Positions 8,918-17,155 of a DNA stretch of 64,000 nt are shown here, one piece after another (the stretch's first letter is position 1; each line of letters begins with the position of its first letter). Both the position numbers and the translations under genes were made by a program. Under the pieces are notes generated by a model, which was not told where the DNA came from, did not search any database, and saw only the letters and a program-made list of their open reading frames with translations. Origin of the DNA: SAR324 cluster bacterium (GTDB lineage Bacteria > SAR324 > NAC60-12); NCBI GenBank assembly GCA_015231825.1, contig JADGAV010000007.1, forward strand, positions 126,639-190,638. The letters run 5' to 3'.

Positions 8918-9573
8918 TCTATTTTCTTGATGTCTCAAAATATTTCGGCAATCATTTGATTTTTGATCAGGTTCATTGCCACATCGAGATGGGTTCATTC
9001 AATTGCTTGATCGGTGCGAACGGCAGCGGAAAATCGACATTTTTAAAATTGATTCTCAAACAGGAAATTCCGAATGGAGGAGAAATTTTATTTTTTCAGC
9101 GGTCACTCGCAGTCCTTCAAAAATCATCGTTGGAAGAACATCGCCGCCAAATCGGTGTGATTGAACAGGAACACAGGTTTTTGCGTCATGAAAATGTGGA
9201 AACCAATCTCATGCTCCCATTTAGCATCGCCGGAGCACATTCTCCTGAAAATAACAGCAAAATGCTGAAACTGGCGGAACAGCTCAATTTAACCAGATTC
9301 CTAAAAAGTCCGGTCTATGAGCTATCTTCAGGAGAGCGGCAACTGGTTTCTGTGGCCCGGGCTATGGTTCATGACCCTGCATTGATTCTGGCAGATGATC
9401 CTACCCAGTTTTTAAGTGAGGAGTCAGCGTCGACAGTAATCACCTTGTTGAAAGAGGCAAATAATGGCGGTGCAACAGTGATCTTGACGTCCCGATCCAT
9501 GCAGCGAATCCCTCATGGATCAGGCGTTTGGCTGATCCGGCGGCATGAGATTCAGGAGTTCTCTGGAGGGTAA
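8914..9573 (+). CDS. ABC-type ATPase, FtsE/LolD-like but with altered catalytic residues
   Basis: A 219-residue nucleotide-binding domain. Walker A is IGANGSGKST (about residues 33-42) and the signature is ELSSGERQLVSVARAM (about 141-156). Walker B reads ALILADDPT, with Asp in place of the catalytic Glu. The switch-His position (normally ATHD) reads ILTSRS, with no His, and the D-loop SALD/GNLD is FLSE. ATP binding is likely, but hydrolysis may be slow or lost. It is coupled by a 4-nt overlap to the secreted HEAT-like protein. No permease gene (FtsX/LolC-like) is adjacent. Confidence 0.8.
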   Translation: MIYFLDVSKYFGNHLIFDQVHCHIEMGSFNCLIGANGSGKSTFLKLILKQEIPNGGEILFFQRSLAVLQKSSLEEHRRQIGVIEQEHRFLRHENVETNLMLPFSIAGAHSPENNSKMLKLAEQLNLTRFLKSPVYELSSGERQLVSVARAMVHDPALILADDPTQFLSEESASTVITLLKEANNGGATVILTSRSMQRIPHGSGVWLIRRHEIQEFSGG

Positions 9574-9598
9574 AATATAAAATGATTTGGAGCAATTC

Positions 9599-9621
9599 AA
9601 AAAAAATACTTATGCAGTATT
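9599..9621 (-). terminator. Possible AT-rich intrinsic terminator after the STAS gene
   Basis: On the minus strand AATACT, a 5-nt loop and AGTATT form a perfect 6-bp stem that is immediately followed by a T-run. It overlaps the STAS stop codon by one base. The stem is AT-only apart from one pair, so it would be weak. Confidence 0.4.
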
Positions 9622-9962
9622 TAAAGCGAGTTTAATGCGTCTTCGTTCGTAGGGTAAATGCTTAATATTTTATCGAGTCGGGTCATGTGAAAAATTTCAC
9701 CATTTTTTTTGCTCAACTGAGAAAGCAGCAATTTTCCCTGACGGGCCTGGAGCGATTTATAGATAGAAACGATTAAGCCGATTCCTGACGAATCAATGAA
9801 ATCAACTTTTTCAAAATTTACCAGAATCGCAGTTGTTTTTTCATCTTGAAGAAAGGGTTTGATATAATTTTTAACTTCTCCAACGGCTTCAAGAGCAATA
9901 TTGCCATCAATTGCAACCACGCAGGTGTTTCCGTTTATTTCGTGTTTTATCCGCATTTTCAC
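9621..9962 (-). CDS. STAS-domain protein (anti-sigma factor antagonist-like)
   Basis: A 113-residue single STAS domain of the SpoIIAA/RsbV type. The motif DFIDSSGIGLIVSIYKSL (about residues 54-71) contains the Ser pair (58/59) that is phosphorylated by a cognate anti-sigma kinase in known systems. No kinase, phosphatase or sigma factor gene is adjacent. It lies 28 nt downstream of hflK on the same strand and is probably co-transcribed with it. It could serve in a partner-switching pathway or as a scaffold. A second orphan STAS protein is at 33570-33911. Confidence 0.85.
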   Translation of the reverse strand: MKMRIKHEINGNTCVVAIDGNIALEAVGEVKNYIKPFLQDEKTTAILVNFEKVDFIDSSGIGLIVSIYKSLQARQGKLLLSQLSKKNGEIFHMTRLDKILSIYPTNEDALNSL

Positions 9963-9990
9963 TCCTATTACAATTGAAAGTCTTTATGAT

Positions 9991-11031
9991 TTACTGAGTC
10001 TGTTTTTCCAATTCCTTGATGGGTAAAAAAGGAAGAAAGTTCTTGCCAAGCTGAGGATCGGCAACGACTTTATTCACGTGAGGAAGAATTTCCTCCATAG
10101 TTTCGATTCGTATGCGCGCTTTTGTGATTTCTTTCGCCTGTCGGTATTGTTCAAGGATTGCATCGAAACGATTTGCTTTTCCAGCGGCCACCAACACGAT
10201 CCGATCGGCATAAGCTTTTGCGTCGTTGATCATCTGTACCGCTTCACCGCGGGCCTTTGGGATAAGATTGTTACGATAGCCATGCGCTTCATTGATCATT
10301 TTTTCGCGGTCTTCTTTTGCACTGGCGACATCTTTGAATGCCTCTTTTACGGGATCAGGAGGATGAACATCCTGTAGTTTGACGTTTTCAATATGAACAC
10401 CGGCAGAATAATCATCCAGGGTATTCTGAAGCAGCTCCCCTGTGGAAGTTTCAATCACACCTTTACCGATGGTAATTGCATCGTCCACCGTGGTTCTTCC
10501 AATGATTTCCCGCATCGCGGATTCAGCAGCCGCACGGACTGTATCTCTCTTGTCTGTGATGTTGAAAATATAGTCTGGAAGGTCAATAATTTTGTACTGG
10601 ACAATGAACTGAACATCAACAATGTTCTCATCACCGGTCAGCATCAATGCCTCTTTGGTGACTCGTCTGTAACGTGCCGGTGGTCCTTGTTCGATGGTTC
10701 TGAATCCAATTTCAAGCCGACGTACTTCTTTAACATTTTCTTTGACAACCGTTTCAAAGGGGACGGGAAGGGCTAAATGCGGCCCAGGCTCTACAATCCG
10801 GTTATAAGCACCAAATCGTTTTACAATTGCCTGCTCCGGGGGTTCCACAATAAAAAAACCGGTCATACCCCAGAAAAAAAGCAGGCCAATCGCAATCAAC
10901 CAGGTAAAGTTTGACCCTTGAAATCGGTTTTTGAATTGATCTTGAAGGTTGTTTAAAATTTCATCGACGTTGGGTTGTATCGGTTTTTTACCCCAAGAAG
11001 GCTTTTGTGGCGGTTTATTCCATGAATCCAT
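9991..11031 (-). CDS. hflK: HflK-like SPFH/prohibitin protein, FtsH protease modulator
   Basis: A 346-residue protein with a proline/lysine-rich cytosolic N-terminus, one transmembrane segment (about residues 44-62, WLIAIGLLFFWGMTGFFIV), and an SPFH domain opening with EPPEQAIVKRFGAYNRIVEPGPH. HflK-typical features are RRVTKEALMLTGDENIVDVQF and IGRTTVDDAITIGKGVIE. The C-terminal coiled coil (about 225-310) fits the membrane-cage assembly seen for HflKC. The expected partner hflC is not downstream; a STAS gene follows instead. A distinct HflK-like orphan role is possible. Confidence 0.88.
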   Translation of the reverse strand: MDSWNKPPQKPSWGKKPIQPNVDEILNNLQDQFKNRFQGSNFTWLIAIGLLFFWGMTGFFIVEPPEQAIVKRFGAYNRIVEPGPHLALPVPFETVVKENVKEVRRLEIGFRTIEQGPPARYRRVTKEALMLTGDENIVDVQFIVQYKIIDLPDYIFNITDKRDTVRAAAESAMREIIGRTTVDDAITIGKGVIETSTGELLQNTLDDYSAGVHIENVKLQDVHPPDPVKEAFKDVASAKEDREKMINEAHGYRNNLIPKARGEAVQMINDAKAYADRIVLVAAGKANRFDAILEQYRQAKEITKARIRIETMEEILPHVNKVVADPQLGKNFLPFLPIKELEKQTQ

Positions 11032-11456
11032 AGCAATTGATTAACGCACTGTTGTTGATTGAAAAAATTAGATTGACTTCAAATATGGATAAAATTCTAT
11101 TTCTTACTGACGCCAATTAACGCAAAATAGTCATTTCTATTCGGAACTTAATCTCATGCAGAATTACATATCAAGCGGATTTGAGCAAGTCTTTTATGAT
11201 TGCACAAAGATCTGAAATTCACTGAGATTTTGAACAGTTGACAGAAAATTTTTGATACTGTTTAGCATATATTTGGGCGTTTTATAAAACAACTGGAGCA
11301 ATTTTGATACTGGTACAAGATCCTAAAAATTATTTTTGCCATTTCGAAAGCAAGGTGCTAGCTTTTAGCCGATCAAAAACGAAGTATTGCGGGTCAAACG
11401 ATGTGAATTGAAAAAACCTGTAAATTTGAGTTTCCCATACCTTATCAAGGGTCCCT
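11032..11456. other. Divergent intergenic region hflK / C45 hydrolase
   Basis: A 425-nt AT-rich region between divergent genes, with no convincing ORF. It contains an 11-nt direct repeat, TTTTGATACTG, at 11250-11260 and 11302-11312 (52 nt apart, about five helical turns), and a TTGACA hexamer at about 11239. I could not pair the hexamer with a convincing -10 box. Confidence 0.4.
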
Positions 11457-12470
11457 ATGCCAAAGAATACGTTTCCGAGAATTCTAGTTAGCGGCGATGC
11501 TGAAGAAAGAGGATTCCAGCATGGTCAGCAATTGTCGGAAGAGGTGAACCGGACCGTCGAATACTATGCCCGAATTTTTGACAAACCATCAGAAGAAATT
11601 TTGGCAAAGGGTTCCTTTTTTCAAAAAAAAATCCATGCTTTTGAGCCGGACTACTGTATAGAAATCGAAGCACTGGCGCATGGAGCAAAGCTCAACCCCT
11701 TATGGATTTATGCATTAAATGCAAGAAGCGAAATTTTATCAATGGGGGCCATGGAGTGCACGTCTCTTTATTTTCAGGATTCCTCCCTCCTCGGGCAAAA
11801 CTGGGACTGGACCAGTACTTTAGAAGAACTGCTGGTTTTGATGGAAATTGAAAAAACTGACGGACACAAAATACTGATGATCACCGAACCCGGCATGCTG
11901 GGAAAGATCGGACTGAATTCAAGTGGATTAGGCGTTTGTCTCAATATCTTGAAGTTGAACAAAAAATTAGATGGCGTTCCTGTTCATATTCTTTTGAGGG
12001 CAATACTGGATTCTAAATCAGTGGAAGAAGCAAGGGACAAAGCAATAATTTCTGGACTGGGAAAAGCCAGCAACATTTTGGTAGCAGATGCACAGGGAAA
12101 TAGTTTTGATATTGAATTTGCCGGGGATGAATGTTTCTATGTCGATCCGGACCCGGTCCTTGTTCATACCAATCATTTTCTTGCTCGACCGCTCAATAAA
12201 AAGAGTGGGGATTTTCTTTCCTCTTATGCTCGTTTTCATACAGCAAGTGAAAAACTGAAAACACTCCCGCCCCTTTCGCTGGAAACAATGAAAGAAATCT
12301 TGCTCGATCAGTCAAATGCCGAATTACCAATCTGTCAATCGTATCACAGACACGCAATACTGGAAGATGTCGGAACTGTTTGTACTATTGTGATGGATCT
12401 GAAGGAGCGGCAAATTCATCTCAAAAAAGGCAACATTTCTGAAAACGATTTTTACGAGGTTCACTGCTAA
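11457..12470 (+). CDS. C45-family Ntn hydrolase (acyl-CoA:6-APA acyltransferase-like)
   Basis: A 337-residue protein resembling the isopenicillin N acyltransferase-like C45 peptidase family. The N-terminal segment VSGDAEERGFQHGQQL precedes the probable autocatalytic cleavage site and nucleophile Cys101 in AMECTSLYF. Further family features are GQNWDW (about 114-119), the segment PGMLGKIGLNSSGLGVCLN, and LVHTNHFL (about 232). Known members process themselves to expose the N-terminal Cys and then hydrolyse or transfer amides. The bacterial substrates are mostly unknown. It stands alone here, 78 nt upstream of deoD. Confidence 0.82.
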   Translation: MPKNTFPRILVSGDAEERGFQHGQQLSEEVNRTVEYYARIFDKPSEEILAKGSFFQKKIHAFEPDYCIEIEALAHGAKLNPLWIYALNARSEILSMGAMECTSLYFQDSSLLGQNWDWTSTLEELLVLMEIEKTDGHKILMITEPGMLGKIGLNSSGLGVCLNILKLNKKLDGVPVHILLRAILDSKSVEEARDKAIISGLGKASNILVADAQGNSFDIEFAGDECFYVDPDPVLVHTNHFLARPLNKKSGDFLSSYARFHTASEKLKTLPPLSLETMKEILLDQSNAELPICQSYHRHAILEDVGTVCTIVMDLKERQIHLKKGNISENDFYEVHC

Positions 12471-12548
12471 GAGCTTTCAAGCCAAATAATTTTTTCGATA
12501 CTAACCCATTGTCAGAAATTTTCAGACATCACTGAAGCGGAGAAAATT

Positions 12549-13250
12549 ATGAGTATACACATCGGTGCAGAAGCAGGCGATATCGCCGAAACAATCCTCT
12601 TGCCGGGAGACCCTCTCCGGGCAAAATATATTGCCGAAACAATGCTGGAAAATGCAGTTTGTTACAATGAGGTGCGAGGAATGTATGGTTTCACCGGCAC
12701 GTACAAAGGGAAGAAGGTTTCTGTCCAGGGGACAGGCATGGGACAACCGTCTCTTTCAATTTATGTGAACGAACTCATTTCTTATTTTCACGTAAAAAAT
12801 TTAATAAGAGTGGGGACCTGCGGAGCCATCCAATCTCACCTAAGGATGCGGGATGTCATCCTGGCAATGACGGCCTCCACTGACTCAAGCATGAACAAAA
12901 TACGATTTCAGGGGAACGATTATGCCCCTGCGGCAAGTTTTACTTTGTTGAAAAAAGCCCATGATGTCGCTACGCAGATGGGCGTCAACGTGGAGGTTGG
13001 CAGTATTCTCAGCAGTGACACATTTTATGATGATGATCCAGATTCCTGGAAAAAATGGGCTGCATTCGGCGTTTTAGCGATTGAAATGGAAAGTTCTGCT
13101 TTATACACCCTGGCCGCCAAGTTCAATGTGAATGCCCTGACTCTTTGTACTGTAACGGACAGCCTCGTGACCCAAGAACAGGAACCTTCGGAGGCTCGTG
13201 AAAAGGCCGTCAATCAAATGGTGGAAATTGCCCTTGAAATAGCGGTCTAA
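12549..13250 (+). CDS. deoD: Purine nucleoside phosphorylase, DeoD type
   Basis: A 233-residue cytosolic enzyme that splits purine (deoxy)nucleosides with phosphate. Family features are [37 protein letters not shown] and [11 protein letters not shown], with the catalytic Asp in [11 protein letters not shown]. The length fits the hexameric NP-I enzymes (about 235-239 aa). The ATG at 12549 follows a GAAGCGGAGAAA purine-rich stretch. It may be transcribed with the C45 hydrolase or alone. Confidence 0.95.
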   Translation: MSIHIGAEAGDIAETILLPGDPLRAKYIAETMLENAVCYNEVRGMYGFTGTYKGKKVSVQGTGMGQPSLSIYVNELISYFHVKNLIRVGTCGAIQSHLRMRDVILAMTASTDSSMNKIRFQGNDYAPAASFTLLKKAHDVATQMGVNVEVGSILSSDTFYDDDPDSWKKWAAFGVLAIEMESSALYTLAAKFNVNALTLCTVTDSLVTQEQEPSEAREKAVNQMVEIALEIAV

Positions 13251-13268
13251 GGGATTGTGTCAATTGAC

Positions 13269-14195
13269 TTACAAGGGTATTCGTTTCACACAGCGGACAG
13301 ATGAAGAGTAAAGAGTCTGGGAAACCTCATGGGCGGAACCGGTATCCAGATGAAGATGGTAGGCAGTGGAAGAAGTATTGGCCGTGCTTGACCAATAGGC
13401 GACCGGAACAATTGTTCCGGATGTCAGGCAGGGCCCGCTGTTGGAAGTGCAAAGATTGAGGTTGCTGAGAGGAGATCCTATACCTTTCGCATCAAGGAAC
13501 AAATCAAGTTCCGTGGAAGTGGGGAGATAAGCGGTACTTCCATTACTTGTCCCACCCGGGCAGATTGATTTTGCTTCAGTAAAAGTTTTACAATTTGCAT
13601 AACTGTCCGACACACGACAGGCGGCCCGGTCTGAATCCTCCATAATCAAACAGACATTTTCATCAACCTGCAGTAAAGTTCCATCGTTGTCCGAAGCAAT
13701 TCGGGTGCATTCTGCCGTGATAGTTGTTGGAGTTGCAGTGCTGGAAGGATTCACTTCCTTTGAAGTAAATCCGCTGTCAATCGCCCAGACGGCGGTGAAA
13801 AGTTTTGCGGTGGTAAAGGCAATTTTCTCGAGATGCTGCAGTTCAAAACCAAAATTGCTCAATATTGAATTTTGCGAACTGAACTCTGCTTCAGTCAATT
13901 CCGTAAAGGCGAAAAAAGAAAAAGGTTCGGTAAAAGGAGCAAACACAGCACGAAATTGATTGTTTCCATCAATCAGACGCCCCTGTATTTCAACAGGATA
14001 ACGTTTTTCTCCTTTCTGCTGGCGAATTTCTTCTTCAAATTTCGCAAGTGTCAACCATTCCGTATAGGGGGGATTGTCTGAGACATCCTGACTATTCGTG
14101 GTACTAAAATCTGCAGAACAGGCACTCAATAGAAAAACACTGCCCAAGAGACCTGCTATCAGGATCCATTGCTTGTAAAAAAAGGGAGTCATCAT
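13269..14195 (-). CDS. DUF1566 (Lcl C-terminal domain) lipoprotein
   Basis: Taking the ATG at 14195, the protein is 308 residues with a lipoprotein signal peptide and lipobox LLSAC (lipidated Cys at about 26). The C-terminal half has the DUF1566/Lcl signature: CPGGTSNGSTAYLPTSTEL, then YWSSTANTSSTAYHLHL and the ending SVRCVKR. This fold is common in surface lipoproteins and adhesins of aquatic bacteria. The longer frame to 14225 would need a TTG start inside the upstream gene and is not favoured. It is 17 nt downstream of the 14212 gene and probably co-transcribed. Confidence 0.75.
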   Translation of the reverse strand: MMTPFFYKQWILIAGLLGSVFLLSACSADFSTTNSQDVSDNPPYTEWLTLAKFEEEIRQQKGEKRYPVEIQGRLIDGNNQFRAVFAPFTEPFSFFAFTELTEAEFSSQNSILSNFGFELQHLEKIAFTTAKLFTAVWAIDSGFTSKEVNPSSTATPTTITAECTRIASDNDGTLLQVDENVCLIMEDSDRAACRVSDSYANCKTFTEAKSICPGGTSNGSTAYLPTSTELDLFLDAKGIGSPLSNLNLCTSNSGPCLTSGTIVPVAYWSSTANTSSTAYHLHLDTGSAHEVSQTLYSSSVRCVKRIPL

Positions 14196-14211
14196 GCACC
14201 TCATTGGGAAG

Positions 14212-15348
14212 CTACAGGCGGTCAATAAAATGGATTTTTTTTGTTTTCGGCTTAACGATCAGCGCTGAACGAGGACCACCGAATTGGATATTGAACGAAA
14301 ACTTTGGTATTTTTACTTCGGCCACCGTGTCACTCCCGTCGAGCAGTTTAATGGTAGCTTGTCCCAGTTTGATGGTACCGATGGCAATTGGAAATTGGAA
14401 ACTGATCGTTTCAGTCTGCAAACTCAAACTGAACAGGCTTTCTTTTCGAACACCATAACTGACATCAACAAAAGGAGGATAAGCAAAACGAATCAACTGC
14501 CCTTCAATGGTTCCCGCTTCACCGGATTCTCCCAAAAAATTATTGTCAACTTTGCTGGTTGTTCCGGTTTCGAATAAATACTGGTAGGCACTTTCTCCAT
14601 ATTCTACCGCAACACCAATTCCCACAATTGTTTGCCCGGCTTCTTCGAACGGTTGAGTCGCATCCAGAGATTTTCCTGATTTCTGGTAGTCAAACTTAAT
14701 TGTCCCTTTTGTGGGCGGGACATACATAATTCCCAAATCAAAGATGTCCCAAAGTCCAGGAATAATCACTCCCACATCGAGCGTGCTAACGGAAGCGATG
14801 CCATTGATATTGGTGTCTACATCATCGGCGAATGTCCCGCTATAATGAACATCTTTATCGATATAGATGGTCCGTTGATTAAAACGCAATCCAGCAGTAA
14901 AAAAATCAAAAGGGGTGGACACCCAAAGTCCACGGTTTACTTTGGTGAATTTTTCCACAGCACTTCGTTGCCGACCTTCAATCAAGTCAATATTGTTGCT
15001 TTTGTATTCTTCCTGATGGGCATCAAGTGAGAGTCCAATCGAAAGATTAAATAGAAAAAAACCAGGCCAAACAAAAGTGAGTTCTCCCTGAACCAAGTTT
15101 CCTTTATCATATTCGGGATCTGAAACAAAAGTTTGTCCAGTCGTTTCCAGAGCATCAAATGAATACGCGTCGTATTGCAAGTGGAAGCGGTTGATTGTAC
15201 CGACTGACGCAGGATTTTTTGTTACTCTTTGAGAAGACACTCCACCCACGAAGTCCTCCAGATCTGCTCCTTCTGCAGGAAACCTGGAAAATAAAAAAAA
15301 GACTGTGCAAAACAGGCAAATTACCTGAAATTTAGGAAATAATTGCAT
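14212..15348 (-). CDS. Putative outer-membrane beta-barrel protein
   Basis: A protein of about 378 residues (ATG at 15348, since the frame to 15366 needs TTG) with a signal peptide ending near AEGADLEDF. The mature part alternates hydrophobic and polar residues in many predicted strands (GELTFVWPGFFLFNLSIGLSL, read in parts; FRFNQRTIYIDKD-like segments). It is rich in Gly, Tyr and Phe, as in porin or OmpP1-like barrels. I do not recognise the family. The DUF1566 lipoprotein follows directly and may be its surface partner. Confidence 0.55.
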   Translation of the reverse strand: MQLFPKFQVICLFCTVFFLFSRFPAEGADLEDFVGGVSSQRVTKNPASVGTINRFHLQYDAYSFDALETTGQTFVSDPEYDKGNLVQGELTFVWPGFFLFNLSIGLSLDAHQEEYKSNNIDLIEGRQRSAVEKFTKVNRGLWVSTPFDFFTAGLRFNQRTIYIDKDVHYSGTFADDVDTNINGIASVSTLDVGVIIPGLWDIFDLGIMYVPPTKGTIKFDYQKSGKSLDATQPFEEAGQTIVGIGVAVEYGESAYQYLFETGTTSKVDNNFLGESGEAGTIEGQLIRFAYPPFVDVSYGVRKESLFSLSLQTETISFQFPIAIGTIKLGQATIKLLDGSDTVAEVKIPKFSFNIQFGGPRSALIVKPKTKKIHFIDRL

Positions 15349-15632
15349 CAGGATCGTGTATCTCAAAAGAAAGTTTGCGGCATTTCGATAGAAGATTTTC
15401 CATTTTTACATCCATTGCCGGGGAGCTGCTTTTTTCTTTGCCGAATAGAGCAAATTCACCGCTCTAGTCCATGCAAGCTTCAAACCCTCTACAGGAGCAG
15501 ACCTCCAGGGAAACGATCCTCATTTAACTTGCATTATAGCTTGCCTTCGCTATTCTTTGTGCTGAGATTTACATCAGATTTCAGCACTGACAAAAGGTGA
15601 GACACTTAAACACATTGCAGGAAACAGGAACC

Positions 15633-17132
15633 ATGGAAATCACTTTGAACCATAAGGCTCAGGCCATTGCAAACGGAAAAACGGAATGTTTGGTAGTTTT
15701 TCTACCCAGTGAGAAGGACAAGCAATCGAGACGGGGACTGGAACAACTGCCCAAAGCGGCAGGCCATATTGTTGATCAGGTCTTAAAACTCAATGATTTT
15801 TCGGGAAAATCCGGACAAATGGAGCTCGTGTTTTCCGAAGCACCTGGAATTCCAAGAATTCTTTTGATCGGGCTGGGAACAAAATCCGATGTTGATCTTG
15901 AAGGACTGCGTCGGGCTGGCGGAAAAATCGGCAAAAAACTGCATGAAATGAAAATTTCTAAATTGGCAATCTCTCCACCTGATTTTTTAAAAAGAAGCAT
16001 CAAGTCCGAGAGAGGCACTGCCCTGATTGAAGGAATTGTTTTGGGTGCTTATCAGTTTAAAACCTACAAATCAAAAAAATCAGACCAGGGCTCTGAATCT
16101 GTTTCAATCACTTGTTACGACCCCAAAAAACTGACTGGGCTGAAAGCAATGCAACTGGGTAAATTAAGAGGAGACTCTGCAAATTTTGCCAGAACCCTAG
16201 GTAATACACCCGCCAGTGATCTGACTCCAAAAAAACTTTCAGAACACGCTAAGGATATTGCAAAAGAACACAATATGTCGGTCAAGGTATTGGAAGAAGA
16301 GGAGATGGCCAAACTCGGCATGGAGATGCTTTTGGGAGTGAGCAAGGGATCCAGGGAACCCGCAAAACTGATCATTATGGAATATTCCCATAAAAAGGCA
16401 GAAAAAACCGTGGCATTTGTCGGGAAAGGCATCACTTTTGATTCTGGAGGAATTTCACTCAAACCCGGCAAGGGAATGGATGAAATGAAATTTGATATGT
16501 GTGGCGCGGCAGCAGTCCTGGGAGCGATGAAAGCAATCGGCACCTTGCGCCCAAAACTGAACGTGATCGGAGTGATACCCAGTTCAGAAAATTTGCCGGA
16601 CGGACAGGCGCAACGTCCCGGTGATATCGTCAAATCCTATGCAGGAAAACGGGTGGAAATTCTGAATACTGACGCTGAAGGACGCCTCATATTGGGAGAT
16701 GCATTGACTTACATCGCAAAAAAATTCAAACCGGATGCAATGATTGATCTTGCCACGTTGACCGGAGCCTGCGTCGTTGCGCTGGGGAACTATGCCTCGG
16801 GAGCCATCACAAACAACGAAGCCTTATGCGACAGAGTGGTCGCTGCAGGAAAAAGCAGTGGTGACCGGATCTGGCCGCTGCCCAACTTTCCGGAATACGA
16901 AGAGTCTTTGAAAGGTAAATACGGGGATTTGCAGAATATCGGCGGTCCATCAGCTGGAGCCATCACTGCAGGTTTGTTCCTAAAGAATTTTGTTGAAGAC
17001 GTACCCTGGGTTCACCTGGACATTGCGGGAACAGCATGGGACGTCAAGGGAATCGATTATTTTTCCAATTCCGGAGCAACAGGAGTTGGCGTGCGTCTCC
17101 TCATTGATCTGGTTAATCAGTGGAACAGTTGA
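15633..17132 (+). CDS. pepA: Leucyl aminopeptidase PepA (M17)
   Basis: A 499-residue cytosolic di-metal aminopeptidase. The catalytic domain carries the metal/substrate residues in GKGITFDSGGISLKPGKGM and the M17 signature NTDAEGRLILGDAL (about residues 345-358). It ends with SGATGVGVRLLIDL. The ATG at 15633 is preceded by ACAGGA; an in-frame GTG at 15597 would add 12 unlikely residues. It removes N-terminal residues from peptides, and PepA homologues can also bind DNA. It heads a four-gene cluster with the ferritin-like/ATP-grasp fusion 23 nt downstream. Confidence 0.93.
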   Translation: MEITLNHKAQAIANGKTECLVVFLPSEKDKQSRRGLEQLPKAAGHIVDQVLKLNDFSGKSGQMELVFSEAPGIPRILLIGLGTKSDVDLEGLRRAGGKIGKKLHEMKISKLAISPPDFLKRSIKSERGTALIEGIVLGAYQFKTYKSKKSDQGSESVSITCYDPKKLTGLKAMQLGKLRGDSANFARTLGNTPASDLTPKKLSEHAKDIAKEHNMSVKVLEEEEMAKLGMEMLLGVSKGSREPAKLIIMEYSHKKAEKTVAFVGKGITFDSGGISLKPGKGMDEMKFDMCGAAAVLGAMKAIGTLRPKLNVIGVIPSSENLPDGQAQRPGDIVKSYAGKRVEILNTDAEGRLILGDALTYIAKKFKPDAMIDLATLTGACVVALGNYASGAITNNEALCDRVVAAGKSSGDRIWPLPNFPEYEESLKGKYGDLQNIGGPSAGAITAGLFLKNFVEDVPWVHLDIAGTAWDVKGIDYFSNSGATGVGVRLLIDLVNQWNS

Positions 17133-17155
17133 GGCTCCAATTTAGAACTTGAGTC

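Noticed and set aside
13269-14225. Longer frame for the DUF1566 lipoprotein
   Set aside because: It needs a TTG start inside the preceding gene and spoils the signal peptide. The ATG at 14195 fits better.
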